Assembly (NCBI GenBank): GCA_004369045.1
Contig: ML213503.1
Location: 1,067,343-1,131,342, forward strand
Reading direction: 5' to 3'
Source of the DNA: Heliocybe sulcata
Taxonomy: Eukaryota > Basidiomycota > Agaricomycetes > Gloeophyllales > Gloeophyllaceae
DNA length: 64,000 nucleotides
The notes beneath the pieces are model-generated. The model did not search any database. It worked only from the letters and a program-made list of their open reading frames with translations, and had not been told where the DNA came from. A program made the position numbers and the translations under genes. Of this stretch, positions 36,499-48,829 are shown piece by piece (the first letter of the stretch is position 1; the number at the start of each line of letters is the position of its first letter).

Positions 36499-37198
36499 GG
36501 CCGCTCGTCGACGTCGAAGACGATGAGGAGAGGCACTCGCCGGCGAGGGGATAGAATCCAAATCCCAAGGAAAGCGTGCGAGGCCGAGCCTGCCTTCCGT
36601 CATAAGCAGCATGCGTACCGACTTTATTGGCACTTACCAATTTGGTCAATATATTGCCGCTCCACGTGATCCGATATACCTCCGTACCCTCTACAGTCTT
36701 CAAGGCGCTTCAGATCTTCTTAGGCCAGTTTCAAAGTCGATTGTACAAGCGAGACCGAAGAGAAAGAAGGTTATGCGAGAGAAGGGCGGGACAAAGCACG
36801 ATGGGAGCGTGGAATGTTACGCCGCGGCTTTTCCTGTCGGTCGCGTTATCGAGCTGCGATGTTGCCTAGGTAATGGTTAGTTCATCGCAAATTACGCCAG
36901 ATTGTCTCGGGTCTGAATATGTGAATATGACGCGTTCAGGGCAGACGTGCTCTTTGACTTTCATATCTCAGTATGAGCCTGGCGAAGCCTATGTCGAGAA
37001 TCTGCATTGCTCCGCTCTACAGATGGACAACGGGTATCGAAGTACAGATACAGCAGGCTATAGACCAGTCCGCTTCTTAAGCATGGAATAAATAGACAAG
37101 GCGCGTTACGCACCGGTGCGATATACAGTCCAATAAATATAACCAAGCGATAAGCCGGAGAGCGAGTGACAGGACAGCAAGGGAACGCGAGACCACGC
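36499..37198. other. upstream region of the channel gene
   Basis: No gene was recognised in these 700 bases. Confidence 0.45.
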
Positions 37199-37435
37199 CT
37201 AGTACTTCTCAGAGGCGACGTACTTCTCGTCTCTGAATCCCGCTTCTTCTTCATTCAGCACGAAAACTCGGTGTCCTCTGACCCAGGGTGCTGGCTCCCC
37301 TTCAATGACAGGAGAAACCGGACCTAGTTTTCTGGACTTCGTCTTCTTGCTGCGAGACACAAAGCCATTTGACGACTGCATCTCCGGCAGTGTGGACTCC
37401 CCATCGATCTCTTGCTTGCTTGGAATGCAGCCCAT
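37199..37435 (-). CDS. Small dually acylated (N-myristoyl/palmitoyl) membrane-anchored protein
   Basis: Uninterrupted 78-residue frame. It begins MGCIPSKQE: Gly2 with Ser6 and Lys7 is a textbook N-myristoylation signal, and Cys3 a palmitoylation site, so membrane anchoring is predicted. The rest is polar, with a basic patch RSKKTKSRK (about 28-36) that would help binding to acidic lipids, and an acidic C-terminus. No wider family is recognised. Its short length and lack of introns are unlike its neighbours. Confidence 0.6.
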   Translation of the reverse strand: MGCIPSKQEIDGESTLPEMQSSNGFVSRSKKTKSRKLGPVSPVIEGEPAPWVRGHRVFVLNEEEAGFRDEKYVASEKY

Positions 37436-38120
37436 GACAAAAGAGTCTGGTCGGCGGTCAGCCGGATGCCGAACAAGTATTACAATTACTTACGGAAGGT
37501 ATCTTGACAACTGGTGTGGCCAAGGTTCAAATATAGCCTGCTAAGGGCTTGAATACTATGCATGGTCGATAGTAAGGTCACGGCCTGTAGCATTGCGGAT
37601 GAACGCGCACTTACTGGACAAGGGGTCTGACGGGGTGAGTGTCTGAACCTAAGGGGTGGGTCTTGAAGGAATTCCGGCTCGCTTACAGGGAAGTGGGCGA
37701 CCCTCTCGCGATTCCCCACAGGCGATATAGGGTTGGGCTTCCGCAACCACGGGACGGACGTTTGATGGCGACGTTGCGATGGCATGATGCGCAACCAATC
37801 CGCGCCTAAGCTGTCGTGATTCTTGAGAATTCCATCGTCGCATAGCCATCTTGCACAGAACAGAAAGATAAGGTTCGAAAGCTCAGAGTAAAGACCATAT
37901 GAACTCAGAGCTAAGCAGGCAGAGACTGATAGGAATTCGAGGAGACAAACTTTCGTAACGTTGGTCTGCATCACCTGTTAGCCCCTATTCATTGACGGTT
38001 CCACGTTTTGATGCCATTATCGGGTGAAGCCGTTCAAGCACTGACGCTGTTGGCGTGTTCACGCGTATTCCAACCTGGAGTCTCCCTAGCACGTCCTCGT
38101 CGTCGTTGTAGCCGGCTACC
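37436..38120. other. divergent promoter region, small acylated protein (-) and SLY1 (+)
   Basis: No gene was recognised; the frame at 37486-37974 (-) has no domain. Confidence 0.45.
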
Positions 38121-40713
38121 ATGGCGAGCAGTGGCTTGAGACAGGTGCGTCTACGTCGTCTGACGTGTCGCCGCTATCCTATGCCAACTCCCGAGACAGG
38201 TCACGGCGCCGCCCACCCTCCAGCAGGCACAGACCACTGCAATCCTCACCCTCCTGAATCTGAACAACCCCGTCGACACCACAACAGCAAATCCCATCGC
38301 CAGTACTGGCTCATCAAAGGCAAACTCGGGGCTAGTCGTTCCCCAGCCTAGCGGACCACCTGTGTGGAAGGTCCTTGTGCTAGATCAGCAAACCAAGGAC
38401 GTATTAGCCACAGTATTGCGGGTTCAGGACCTCCGTGATGTAGGCGTAACACTGCATGTGTACGTACTTTCATGATATAGTGCTTACAGGGAGAATGATA
38501 GCTGAGCAAGTACGGGGGACGTTTCTTTGCAGACAGCTCCACTCGCTTCGCCCACCATTGCAAGATGTGCCTGCCATATACTTTGTGTCGCCGACATTGG
38601 CAAATATACGGCGAATAGCGGAGGACTTGGAGAAGGGACTGTATGAGGCGTCCCATCTGAACTTTGTGGAGCCATTGCCCAGAAGTCTGCTGGAAGAGCT
38701 TGCCGCATCTGTAGCACGGGATGATACCGGAGAGCTTGTTGAACAGGTAAGTCGAGCTGATTTCGCTTTTCTTCTGTCCCCGATCCATCACATTTTCGAT
38801 GCAGGTGCTCGACCAGTATCTATCTTTCATTTCCCCTTCATCATCACTATTCTCCCTCCTCCCCCCACCATCTACCCCAGCTTCAACGAGTTCCGCGCCT
38901 GGCCCCTCATCTAAACCCCATTCCTCCTATGCCGTTCTCAACTCTCCTTCCTCGTCAGAGCAGGAGATTGAAGAGGAGATTGAGCGAATAGCAAGCGGGT
39001 TATTCAGCGTCGTGGTGACCATGGGTGCGTAGCCGCGTCTATGTGGAGTTAACTCGGTGTACTCAATTGATACACGTGGCTAGGACAAGTTCCTATAATC
39101 CGAGCACCAAAAGGCAACGCAGCTGAGATGGTCGCCAAGAGACTCGAAACAAAGATTCGCGATGCGATCCTTTCCGCGTCTCGATCACACGGAGCTTCAA
39201 GTTCCTTGTTCGCACAGGACTCAACAGGCCTCTCAAACCTCCAGCGTCCACGTTTGTGCCAGTACAATACAACATTGCACGCAAGTACTGACATGTCTCC
39301 TTACTTTACCTAGTCCTCCTCGTCATGGACCGCAACGTCGACCTTGTCTCCATGGTCTCGCACGGCTGGACGTATCAAGCCCTGGTCTCTGACTGCCTTG
39401 ATATGAAGCTTAATCGCGTCGTTGTCACCACCCCATCGTCTAACCCCCTCCAAGCCTCGCAGAAGAAAGCGTACGACCTCGATTCGAAGGACTTCTTCTG
39501 GTCAAAGAACGCGGCAAACCCGTTCCCGCAGGTGGCGGAAGATATTGATACCGAGCTGAATAAGTACAAGCAGGACGCAGCGGAGATTACGAGGAGTACG
39601 GGAGTTAGTGATATGAATGATATCGCGCAGATGTGGGTATTTGCATTGGATCTGGGGTCGGAGGCTGATACTCGAATTTGGGCTGTAGCGACCTTTCCTC
39701 GAATGCGACACATTTGAAGACGGCAATTACTGCGCTGCCGGAGCTTACAGCGAGGAAGGCGACACTGGATACGCATATGAATATCGCGACAGCGTTGCTG
39801 GAGCAAATCAAAAAGCGCGGTCTTGATGAGCTGTTCAGTACTGAGGAGTCGATCAATAAACAGGTACGTTTGTTCCACCCACCTGCCTCGCCTCGTCAAA
39901 ATTCACGTGCTGCTCAGACTGTGCAAACTATCTTGGAAACCATCCGCTCCTCCAAATCGGAAGACCAGCCCACAGCTGAGGACAAGCTCCGCCTCGCTAT
40001 CGTGTTCTACCTGTCCTCACCCGACAGTGCAGTCTCAAAAGACGACGTCGCGGAGCTGGAGAAGGCGCTGAAGGATGTGGGCGCCGATGTCACTGCATTC
40101 GAGTACGTCCGGAGGACCAGGGAGATCACGAAGATGACGATGTCAGCGGTGCCCGGGACGAGCACACCAGTGTTGGGCGGAGCGGGGCAAGGTGGGGAGT
40201 TGTTCAAGGGGCTGAGTGCCTTCGGGAACAGAGTGAGCATCTTCCTATACCTGTCCAACCCTCACATCTCATTTAATCACTTTTTAGTTCACAGACCGTC
40301 TGAAGGAAGGCGGTCTCGAGAATCTCATCTCAGGAGTGAAGAACTTCCTCCCCGCAAATAAATCCCTCCCCCTCACTCGTCTCACCGAAGCGCTGATGGA
40401 CTCCTCAACCGCATCCAACCAGTCTCTCCAAGAGACGGATGACTATGTCTTCCTGGACCCGCGTGCGCCACGCAATCCGAACGCAGGGCTTGGCTTGGGC
40501 GCGGGCGGTGCACCTGGCTCTGGCAGGCCGAGAAGGATGGCCTTCCAGGAGGGCATCGTATTTGTCGTCGGTGGTGCTGGCTATGTTGAGTACGGTAATT
40601 TGGAAGAGTGGGCGAGGAAGACGGGGAGAAGGGTCACGTACGGTGGGACGGAGATTTTGGATCCTGGAGGATTTGTGGATATTTTACAGGATCTTGGGAA
40701 GGCGACCTCTTAG
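38121..40713 (+). CDS. SLY1: SLY1, Sec1/Munc18-family SNARE chaperone of ER-Golgi transport
   Basis: Sly1 binds the syntaxin Sed5/Ufe1 and templates SNARE assembly on ER-Golgi vesicles. Nine exons: 38121-38144, 38200-38459, 38533-38746, 38805-39024, 39084-39251, 39314-39632, 39689-39863, 39918-40232, 40288-40713, giving 706 residues. The first exon encodes only MASSGLRQ. Domain 1 holds [25 protein letters not shown] and AIYFVSPT, both hallmarks of Sly1. [10 protein letters not shown], then [12 protein letters not shown], mark domain 2. The C-terminal [20 protein letters not shown] is the conserved SM-protein signature. The Ser/Pro-rich insert near residues 195-235 is common in fungi. Confidence 0.95.
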
Positions 40714-40957
40714 TTTTGGTGATAGCTATAATACACTTTCGTTCATATTGGTATAACAGAGAGTGATTTGCAGAACGCAGCAGCATGACCAAACGATCTC
40801 GTTTGTTCATATGACATATATAACGGGGTCTGTAATTGAGCATGTGATTAGGATTCATAATGTGAACATTGTATGGATACAAAGAGACGGATGCAACATG
40901 AAACAGGATACATTGATTACAGCTTTAGAGACTGAAAAGATGCCTTTAAAACGGCTC

Positions 40958-42254
40958 CTACTTCCTCCTGTTATTCTGCATAGCAAGGATCTGCACCATC
41001 CGAACGCTGAGAAGGACTCTGTCAGTACAGTTAACGTATAGATCGGAGGGAAGAACACATACAATATATTAATCATGTCCAATTCGAGACTGATAGATTC
41101 GCGGAGAGGATCACGAGGTAAAGCACCGGCCTGTGCCATGCGTGCATGGTTCAAGATCTTCTGGGTGCTGAAACAGGCAGAATCGTCAGCATTTGCCTGT
41201 TGGTCATGGTAATGCTTGTACTCACTCAAACAGCACGAATCCACTGAATACAGCCAATCCACCGTACAACGAGATAGCCTCAGAGATAGCCAGGCCACGC
41301 ATACCGAGAGGGAGAGCCATTGGTGCCAGAGAACTCAGAGCAACGACGGTAACACCAGCGAGGAGTGGTCCACCCATGTACAGATACTTGTCCGTCGTGG
41401 CTGTCGCACCGATGTAGCTCAGGCTGCCTACGACACCGCAAGTGTAGAGGGCTGCACGGGAGAGGAGGGCCGGGCTGAGGAAGAACAGAGGACTGAGGGT
41501 GGCAGCTTGGAAGGCGTTGAAACCCTATATGACTGTTCAGCTTCCGAAACCCCTTAAGTACGAACGCAAAGTACTCACGAGCCACATAGCATGCTTAAGA
41601 ACGGGTCTTTCCGGAGGTGTGTAGATGGCGCCCATCATAGTCCCAATACTTCCCACCAAACTGACACCCAGAACCAGCCCTGTGGCGTGTTAAGCCATAT
41701 CGACTACAGCGAGTTTGAAAGACTTACATGGATTCGCCGACATAACCCTGAAGGCCAAACCCGACCTGAACATGGACCGTGCAGCGAGAGCTGTCAGGAC
41801 CAATCCTCCACCAGTGTACTGGAAGCTTTCATGCAAATAGCTTCTTTCAACTTCCGAGAGAGCATCCCGAGTATCTCTGTTCAAGAAGCCCTGAACGATC
41901 ACGACAGTACCTGCGATCGCTCCCTATGCAAGACAAGAAGTCACCAGGTCAGACCTTCCGCTCAACTGCATCCACAGAGCAAACTGAGCTACTTACTGCG
42001 CTGATCGCAAAACGCTTCCACGAGTCCTGTTGGGCAGGTCGCGCGACTACAGGGCTGGAGTCGGTAATAAATGTTCTGCATGTTTGACGGAGGGATGGAG
42101 CGAAAGCATTCGTCCGTCTCGATAGAGCTTGGAGGACGTTGGGACGTACGCTGCTGAATGAGCGTGCGCCGAACGCTGCCCGTGACGGTGCCGAGTGTAT
42201 GAATGTCGAGCCTACTAGAGGCCGCGCAGCAGAGAGCATGCTAGCACGAAACAT
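40958..42254 (-). CDS. GHITM/BI-1-family mitochondrial inner-membrane protein
   Basis: Bax-inhibitor-1 superfamily member like human GHITM (MICS1/TMBIM5), which acts in cristae structure and mitochondrial cation exchange. Six exons: 41997-42254, 41728-41923, 41579-41679, 41226-41524, 41063-41167, 40958-41006, giving 335 residues. Residues 1 to about 65 are Arg/Ser/Ala-rich without acidic residues until the end, as in a mitochondrial targeting peptide. RDALSEVERSYLHESFQYTG, then six or seven membrane helices, and GLAISEAISLYGGLAVFSGFV match the family. The C-terminus reads QILAMQNNRRK. Convergent with SLY1. Confidence 0.92.
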
Positions 42255-42546
42255 GGCGGAAGACGAAGCAAGAATAAGTTTCCCAAGTCGTCGTCGGGAC
42301 TAGTTATGCAGCTGGGCTTTCGAGCTTTCGAGAGCATTCCGAGTCGGCACCGGCCCAGCGCTTACGTCACCGGGTCACATTCAGGCCACAACTCGAGCCA
42401 CAGCCACAAGCCACAATTCTACCCGAAAATAGTAGAAGTAGAACGAGGGTCGTGACGAGCCAAAACAGAACGTGCGATATCGCTGGTACATAGAAATACA
42501 TATTGGCTCATATAAAGCTTGTCGCACAGCATAATCCATATGTTCT
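42255..42546. other. short spacer between GHITM-like and TBL1 genes
   Basis: 292 bases; contains the GHITM-like promoter and TBL1 3' flank. Nothing specific was recognised. Confidence 0.45.
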
Positions 42547-44910
42547 TCATTCCGACTCAACATCGTCGAGAGCCGCTATCCTTGTCACATCCACAACCGC
42601 AACCTTCTGAGCTTCCAGCGCTAGCGCAATCCGATTTATCTCGCCATGTTTCTGCCAGTCGATCTCATAGATACCGGGCCTTTCAACACCGGCGTACCAT
42701 GACCACGTCTTCGTGGTCGTCTAATGAAGGCTGTTAGTCCTTTCAGCACCCCAGAAAGCACGGGCGACAACTTGCCTTCACATCGTATATATGCAACCAC
42801 CCGTCACCGCTTCCTGTAGCGAGCCATTTGCCTTCCGGACTGAATGATAGAGCGTAGACCGGCCGCTTGTGATCCTGGAAAACCCTGAGGCAGTCGCCAG
42901 TCACTGAGTCCCATAGTCGAGCGCCGTGATCGAAACTAGAGCTGTATCGAGAGCAACGGTACTAAGTCACGCTTCTGAGAAAGTTGTATTGCCGTTCTCA
43001 ACTCACGTAGCGATTAGTTCATTCTGTCCGTCACCTGAGTAGGGGCACCATTGTACACCGCTGACCGGCTGCTTGTGGCCCTTCAGAGTAACAACTCTGT
43101 CTTCCGCTGGAAGCATAGGCACCGTAGGTGGTCTTGGAGTGAGTACGCTGTCCAAGTTCCATATTCTTGCGGTCTTGTCGTCAGAGCAGGATGCTATGCG
43201 CGTCCGCGCTGGGTTGCACTTGATTTGGTTAACCTCATTAACATGGCCGCTGAGACGATGCACGTGAGAGCGGAGTGAAGAAGGAGCGCAGAGAACCCAA
43301 CCTGAAGGTCTTGATCGGTTTATGCTCTCCGAGTTGGAATATATGTATCAGTTTATCTCCGCCGGAACTGGCGAACATCGTGTCGGTGATCCAGTCCACA
43401 TCGAGACAACAGTCTAAGCGGATCTATCAGAAAGCCACTTGGCACAGGGCAATATGAGACCGCATACCTAAGTGATTTCTGTACTGTGTAAACAGCTTCT
43501 TCTGGTGTACGTCCCAGACGCAAACTGTGTTGTCGAGGCTGGCAGTCAAAAGCCACTTGCCATCCCGTGAGAAGTTCGCGGCAAAGATTGGACCCTTGTG
43601 GCCGGCATACATTAGCATCTATAGCTTAAAATAATTGGCAAAAAAATGTACCTCGTGGATGTGATCTGAAAGATACAGATCCCCTGTCGTGTCGCAGACT
43701 CTCAAGATTGCATCGTATGATCCTATGGCCAACAAGCTGCCGTCGGGACTCCAGTCCAAAGACGTCAGGTCCGCCTGTTCAGGCTTGGACCAGTGTGAAA
43801 TCTTAATGGGATCTTCAGTACAACGAGGAGCGAAATCCGATCCATCTTCAGGGGGGCCGGGAATATTCCAAAGGTTAACGACCGCGTCCTTAGACCTGTG
43901 CAAGATGTGGCGTCAGCGACCTAACAGATTTGTACTTATTTGGTCATATATGTACCCTGTGGCTAGTAGGCCGATCTTCACTGGATTCCAAGCGCACACG
44001 AACACCTAAGTGTTGAAGATGTTCAGTACGACAAGGAACGAGTACACAGTCTCATATAACGTACTTCACAATCGTGTCCTTCTAAGATTTGTATAGCATC
44101 TGGATCCGTTGTGCCATCTGCAGGTCCGGGTCGGTGCCTGCGTCGCGTCCTAGCGGGCGGTTCTACCAATGGCTCAACGAACCCGGCATCCGGGTTCTCC
44201 TGTGGTGCTATTCCGAGAAAAGAGGCATAAACCTCCCTATTTTACTCCACAATAAATTCGAATATGCCACTTACGTTCAGACTCTCGTGCTACACCCGAG
44301 GGGCCAGCCACTGGACCAGCTTCCGAGGATTCCGCATCAACTCGAGAGCGTTTATCAACCCTCCCATTCGCTTCCAAAGGGTCGTCCGCCTTTCGCTTGC
44401 CATTGCTTTCCTCCCGGAGCTGTCCCTGTGGTGTATCCTCCATCACGGTCACCTGCACCTCGTCATCCTGTGGAACACCATTCTCGGTAGGCAAGGGCAC
44501 AGCACTGGTGGCAGATGGCACAGCAGGCTTGGGTGGCTTCGTCTTGCACCTATGCGGGTCCAGCAGTGAGAATTGGTTTTCGCAGTCCAATTTCAAGTTC
44601 GCGCCATCCCAATGCGTCTCCACTTCCATGTAAAGGATCGCCTTGCTGAGTAAGTCCACGAGCTCTCCGCGGGGGACATGTTTCTGAAAGTTGAGCGAAT
44701 TATCGAGTTGAGCCTCCTTACGTATGGAAAATGCAGAGTGTGTGAAACCTGCGCATAGTGAGTTGTTAGGAAATGCTTCATAGGCCGAGAACATGGCAAT
44801 TCACCAGAGTCCATAAGATATGCGTGGATAAGGCAATTTATTTCGTCTGCTGAGATGCCTTGGATGTCAGTTACCACAGGTATTTGGTTGTGTTCCGGAT
44901 TGTCGTCCAT
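42547..44910 (-). CDS. TBL1: TBL1/SIF2-like WD40 corepressor subunit
   Basis: TBL1 (animals) and Sif2 (yeast Set3 complex) are WD40 scaffolds of histone deacetylase corepressors. Ten exons: 44805-44910, 44275-44748, 44065-44207, 43956-44005, 43652-43895, 43468-43618, 43302-43413, 43007-43249, 42776-42941, 42547-42720, giving 620 residues. A LisH motif (residues about 20-55, SADEINCLIHAYLMDSGF) is followed by the TBL1 F-box-like region FQKHVPRGELVDLLSKAILYMEV-type. A Lys/Glu linker with a likely nuclear signal (KRKADD, DKRSRVD) precedes WD repeats such as HKGPIFAANFSRDGKWLLTAS and HVNEVNQIKCNPARTRIASC. One intron has a GC donor (42775). One is only 33 nt (43619-43651). Confidence 0.88.
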
Positions 44911-46027
44911 GATGAATGAGGAAGAAGGGAGTGTGGCAGGTTGAAGGCGAATCGTGGCAGAGGGGGACTTGTGCAAAGTTGAAGTGTGCGTGCCACAATG
45001 TGGCGGGAGATCAAGCGGAGACAGAAATGTATGCTTCGACCGAACTTTATTCTCCGGTTGGTGTCCTCATCGTCACAGTCGCCCCGAAGGTTCTTGTTGT
45101 CTACCAGCGAGGCTGCGTCTTTGCGCGCTGGGGATGTGGATGAGTCGGCGTGTCTGAACCTGCGGATTCGGGCCCGGCGACTTGATCTGCTCTCATTGGC
45201 GACCTCGACGTGGCGACTCTCAGCGGCTCCTCGGGATCATTTAGCCAACTCTACATGCAACGATGACCTCGTTCGATTATCTTCGCATCCCTTCAGACGT
45301 ATCAAATACTCGACGCCTGCCAGCCTCTGTATGGAATGTGGCGTTGGCCTGCTTTGCATAGCAGGCATGCACTCTAGTTGTTCTTGCGCGTCCCACGTCT
45401 GTTCGAAGGCAGGACACCTGCTGGTAAACGGCCTGGTACAATGAGAGGGCAAGCTTTCCATGGTCTTGGGCAGTCAAAGTGTACATGGGATTAGATTTTG
45501 ATGTGAGCAGAGGTGTGCGTTACCCCAGGTGGATTGTGGGTAGGTTCGTACCGACTCTGCAAGGTTCGTCTGCACAAAACCCTGCGGTTTATTCACGTAT
45601 CACCTTTTTCCTCCGGTCCTCTCGCTATAGCATCGGTATTCAGTCCAGATCAGAGACCCCACCTGTTGACTTGACCCTGCATGCCTGAAGCTTAGCCTCG
45701 AACGTCTATCTTACACGCTTCATACAGCAGTAGGGGTTTGCCTCAGAGACTGGGTGGGATTGGGACACAATTAGGTCGGGCTGCGGTTAGGGTGAGGGTT
45801 TTGGGATATCTTCTGGTTGTACCGTACGCTGTGGCTCGGAACCAACGTTATATAACGACGACTGCACGAGCCGCCCTCCAAGTCGTCCTCCCAGGACTGC
45901 AGGACGCGTGTGTACGATGCCGGCGTGAGATTCGATCTGCAATTTCGGCTTGCCTAAGCCTTGTCATCCTATCTTGGAGCCACCGGCTCGCCGTGATCGT
46001 CGCTCGCCCGTCCCGCCACTATCTACT
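44911..46027. other. divergent promoter region, TBL1 (-) and DCAF11-like gene (+)
   Basis: 1.1 kb without a recognised gene. Short frames around 45237-45486 lack domains. Confidence 0.45.
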
Positions 46028-48555
46028 ATGCAGCACGACTGGGACATCGAAATGGACGACGAGGAGGGATACGAGGGCCCTGATGCCTATCTCACCGGCG
46101 AGGGGGATGACGACGAGCTTGATATAGAGTTTCAAGAGGAGGCCCTGGGAGAGGCGCAGGATGCTATGGGTGATGTTGACGAGTCTACAGTGCAGAATGT
46201 GCTGGGAGGTGAGGAGCTTACCATCAACTCCATAACTCTCATGACCGGAGCCGTGTCCTCAATGTGTTAGCCTTGTTCGAATTACAAGAAGCTCAGACCC
46301 AAACTACTGGCGGCAATGACAGTACTCAACCCTCGACCAACGTTAGCGGATTCACTATCTCGGACCTAACTCGCCTATTGGGCATGCGGTACGGTGGTGC
46401 TCTAGGCGGCGTTCGTGTTATCAACGACGATCAGGAGGACGTTGAAGACGACTCCGAGGATGACATGGACTATGCTCCTCCAAGCAACCATCGCGGTTTC
46501 TTCCCGGAAGTTAAGGAGCCACAGGAGGCCGGCGTGAACCTACTCATGAGCGGAGAGTTCGGACGGATAGGCCACCGATTGAAGTCATCTCATGGACAGA
46601 AGCATATCAACATGTACAGATCTATCAGGGATAGAGCGACGTCGCTACGATCTCCTCCTAGAGAAGAACTTGCTTCGGTGTGTCCCTTACCTTGCTCATA
46701 TATGGTCCGTTTTCTGAAACGAGCCATATAGCATCTCATTCCTAATTCCAATGGCACGGCAGTAGCATGCTACAGCAGTAATGCTTATTCAGGACAGTTC
46801 TCAGACGGTAATACCTCGCTTCCTGAGCTCACGTGCTTCTGAGACTGACGTCTCTTTGGCTTAGATTCGTCCTTCTACTACACCTGCGTCCAAGGTGACT
46901 ATAAGATCAGCATGGCCGGGCTTTCCTTATTTATTGCCTTCATAGACTTTACCTTGAACGTGTATGACATGACGGCTGCTCCGACCCCTCCCACACCAAG
47001 TCGAGTCCAAAGCAACAGGCGGAGGCGGTTTATGGCCGAGGGCTCTGAGGATCATCAAACAACAATGAAGGTCATCAACACAATTCAAGGGAGCCCCGGT
47101 CGCTGGACCATCACAGACTCCCACCTCAGTCCAGACAACGAGAGGTAGGTATTTGTCAAAATACTCGGTATTCGCCACGCTCATATGGAGTACACAGGAT
47201 GATATATGCATCCATCGTAAGTCACACGAAGACTTGTGCTTCACCCGCGGTCTGATGAGAATGCAGAGCCCGACTGTGTACATGACGAATGTGCGGGAAC
47301 CGCATCCAGAGCAAATACCACTGCGGTTTGGGGATCCTCCGAGGCGTCAGCATCTGTGGGGTTTCGACGACGAACGCTTTGGAATCTGGTCATGTCGATT
47401 CTCGGCGGATGGTAAGGAGGTGGTAGCTGGAGGCGACGGGAAGATATTCGGTGAGTCAGACATTGGTGATCGTTTGGGCTTGGTACCAAGCTAACGGCCT
47501 CTGACAGTGTATGACCTCAACGCCGACCGGAGGACAGTGAAGATCGACGCTCACAATGACGATGTCAACAGTTGCTGTTGGGCTGACAGTGCTTCGGGTA
47601 ATATCCTCATTAGTGCTTCCGACGATACATTCATCAAAGTCTGGTACGTGTCTCATTTGGTGACGTCTGAGTCTGAGCTATGTCTGATGCCTCCCTGCAG
47701 GGATCGTCGGTCATTATCCTCGCGCAAGCCATCTGGTGTCTTTGTCGGTCACACCGAGGGAATTACCAACGTATCCCCCAAGGGTGATGGCCGGTACATC
47801 ATCTCTAATGGCAAAGACCAGGCTCTGCGACTATGGGATCTCCGGAAAATGAGGAGTAATGAGGAGTTTGAAGAGTACGCGCACACGACCTACGGCATTC
47901 CTCAGTATGACTATCGGTGAGATACTCTCTCCGCATATCGGACTTCAGTGGACTTAGCAGCTATGCAGGTACGGACATTACCCAAGGCCCAGGCGTCTGG
48001 CGCATCCCCATGACTGTAGTGTCATGACATACCGCGGGCATGCCGTTCTCAAAACCCTTATCCGGTGTCATTTCTCACCTGCGGAAACTACTGGATCGCA
48101 GTATATCTATTCTGGTTCAGCTGACGGAAGAATACATGTAAGGTCTTGTCTACAGGGTGCATATAAAGATCTTACACTTCTTTCAGGTTTGGTCTTTGGA
48201 TGGTCAAGTACTGCAAGTCATTGACCGGGCGCATACTCTTCCCATGTCATTCGATCCTTCCGACAGAGAGCTACCACCCTCCGCAGACGGCTATCGCGAT
48301 CGGACTTGTGTTCGTGACGTCAGCTGGCATTCGAAGGAACCTGTGATGCTCAGTGTCGGCTGGAACGGCGGCCGTGGAAGTATCGTCGCGAGACACGAGT
48401 GGAAGGGTCTGAGGAAAATGGGCAATAACATGGAAGATTGGGCAGAGAAACAGAAACAAGAACGCGAAGAACGGGCGAAGCGAAGGTCGGAGCGTTTCAA
48501 TATACCCGGCGCGTTCGAGCAATCGGATGAGTCGGATGAGGATGAGGACGACTAG
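46028..48555 (+). CDS. DCAF11/WDR23-like (LEC14B) WD40 protein
   Basis: DCAF11/WDR23 is a substrate receptor of CUL4-DDB1 ubiquitin ligases; human and worm forms repress Nrf/SKN-1. Eleven exons: 46028-46208, 46271-46677, 46732-46807, 46865-46894, 46946-47144, 47198-47216, 47267-47450, 47508-47643, 47701-47916, 47969-48137, 48187-48555, giving 661 residues. A very acidic N-terminus precedes the family opening (LMSGEFGRIGHR, INMYRSI). The WD repeats include IDAHNDDVNSCCWAD, NILISASDDTFIKVWDRR, GHTEGITNVSPKGDGRYIIS and YIYSGSADGRIHVWSLDG. DRR after a WD end (VWDRR) is the type of motif that contacts DDB1. The acidic C-tail follows a charged helix. Confidence 0.92.
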
Positions 48556-48829
48556 ATCTAGTTGCCAGGCCGCTTGCTTAATGTGGTACAATTATACTTT
48601 GTGTCTTCCTTATGTTGTTGTATTAGATGTAATGTAATCCTTTGCTGATCACGCTTGCACTTGTGGCCTTCTCGGTACCCATGACGTGACCGACCCTAAC
48701 CTTGGCGCTAATTGGTGCAGGAACCAATTCGAAGCTGTGTCCCAGTGCCACTGTGGCGGTTCTGCCTCTTAAGCTGCGGCTTTATTCAAGCGCCCGATAC
48801 AACTCTCCTACCGACTCCTACCTATACGT

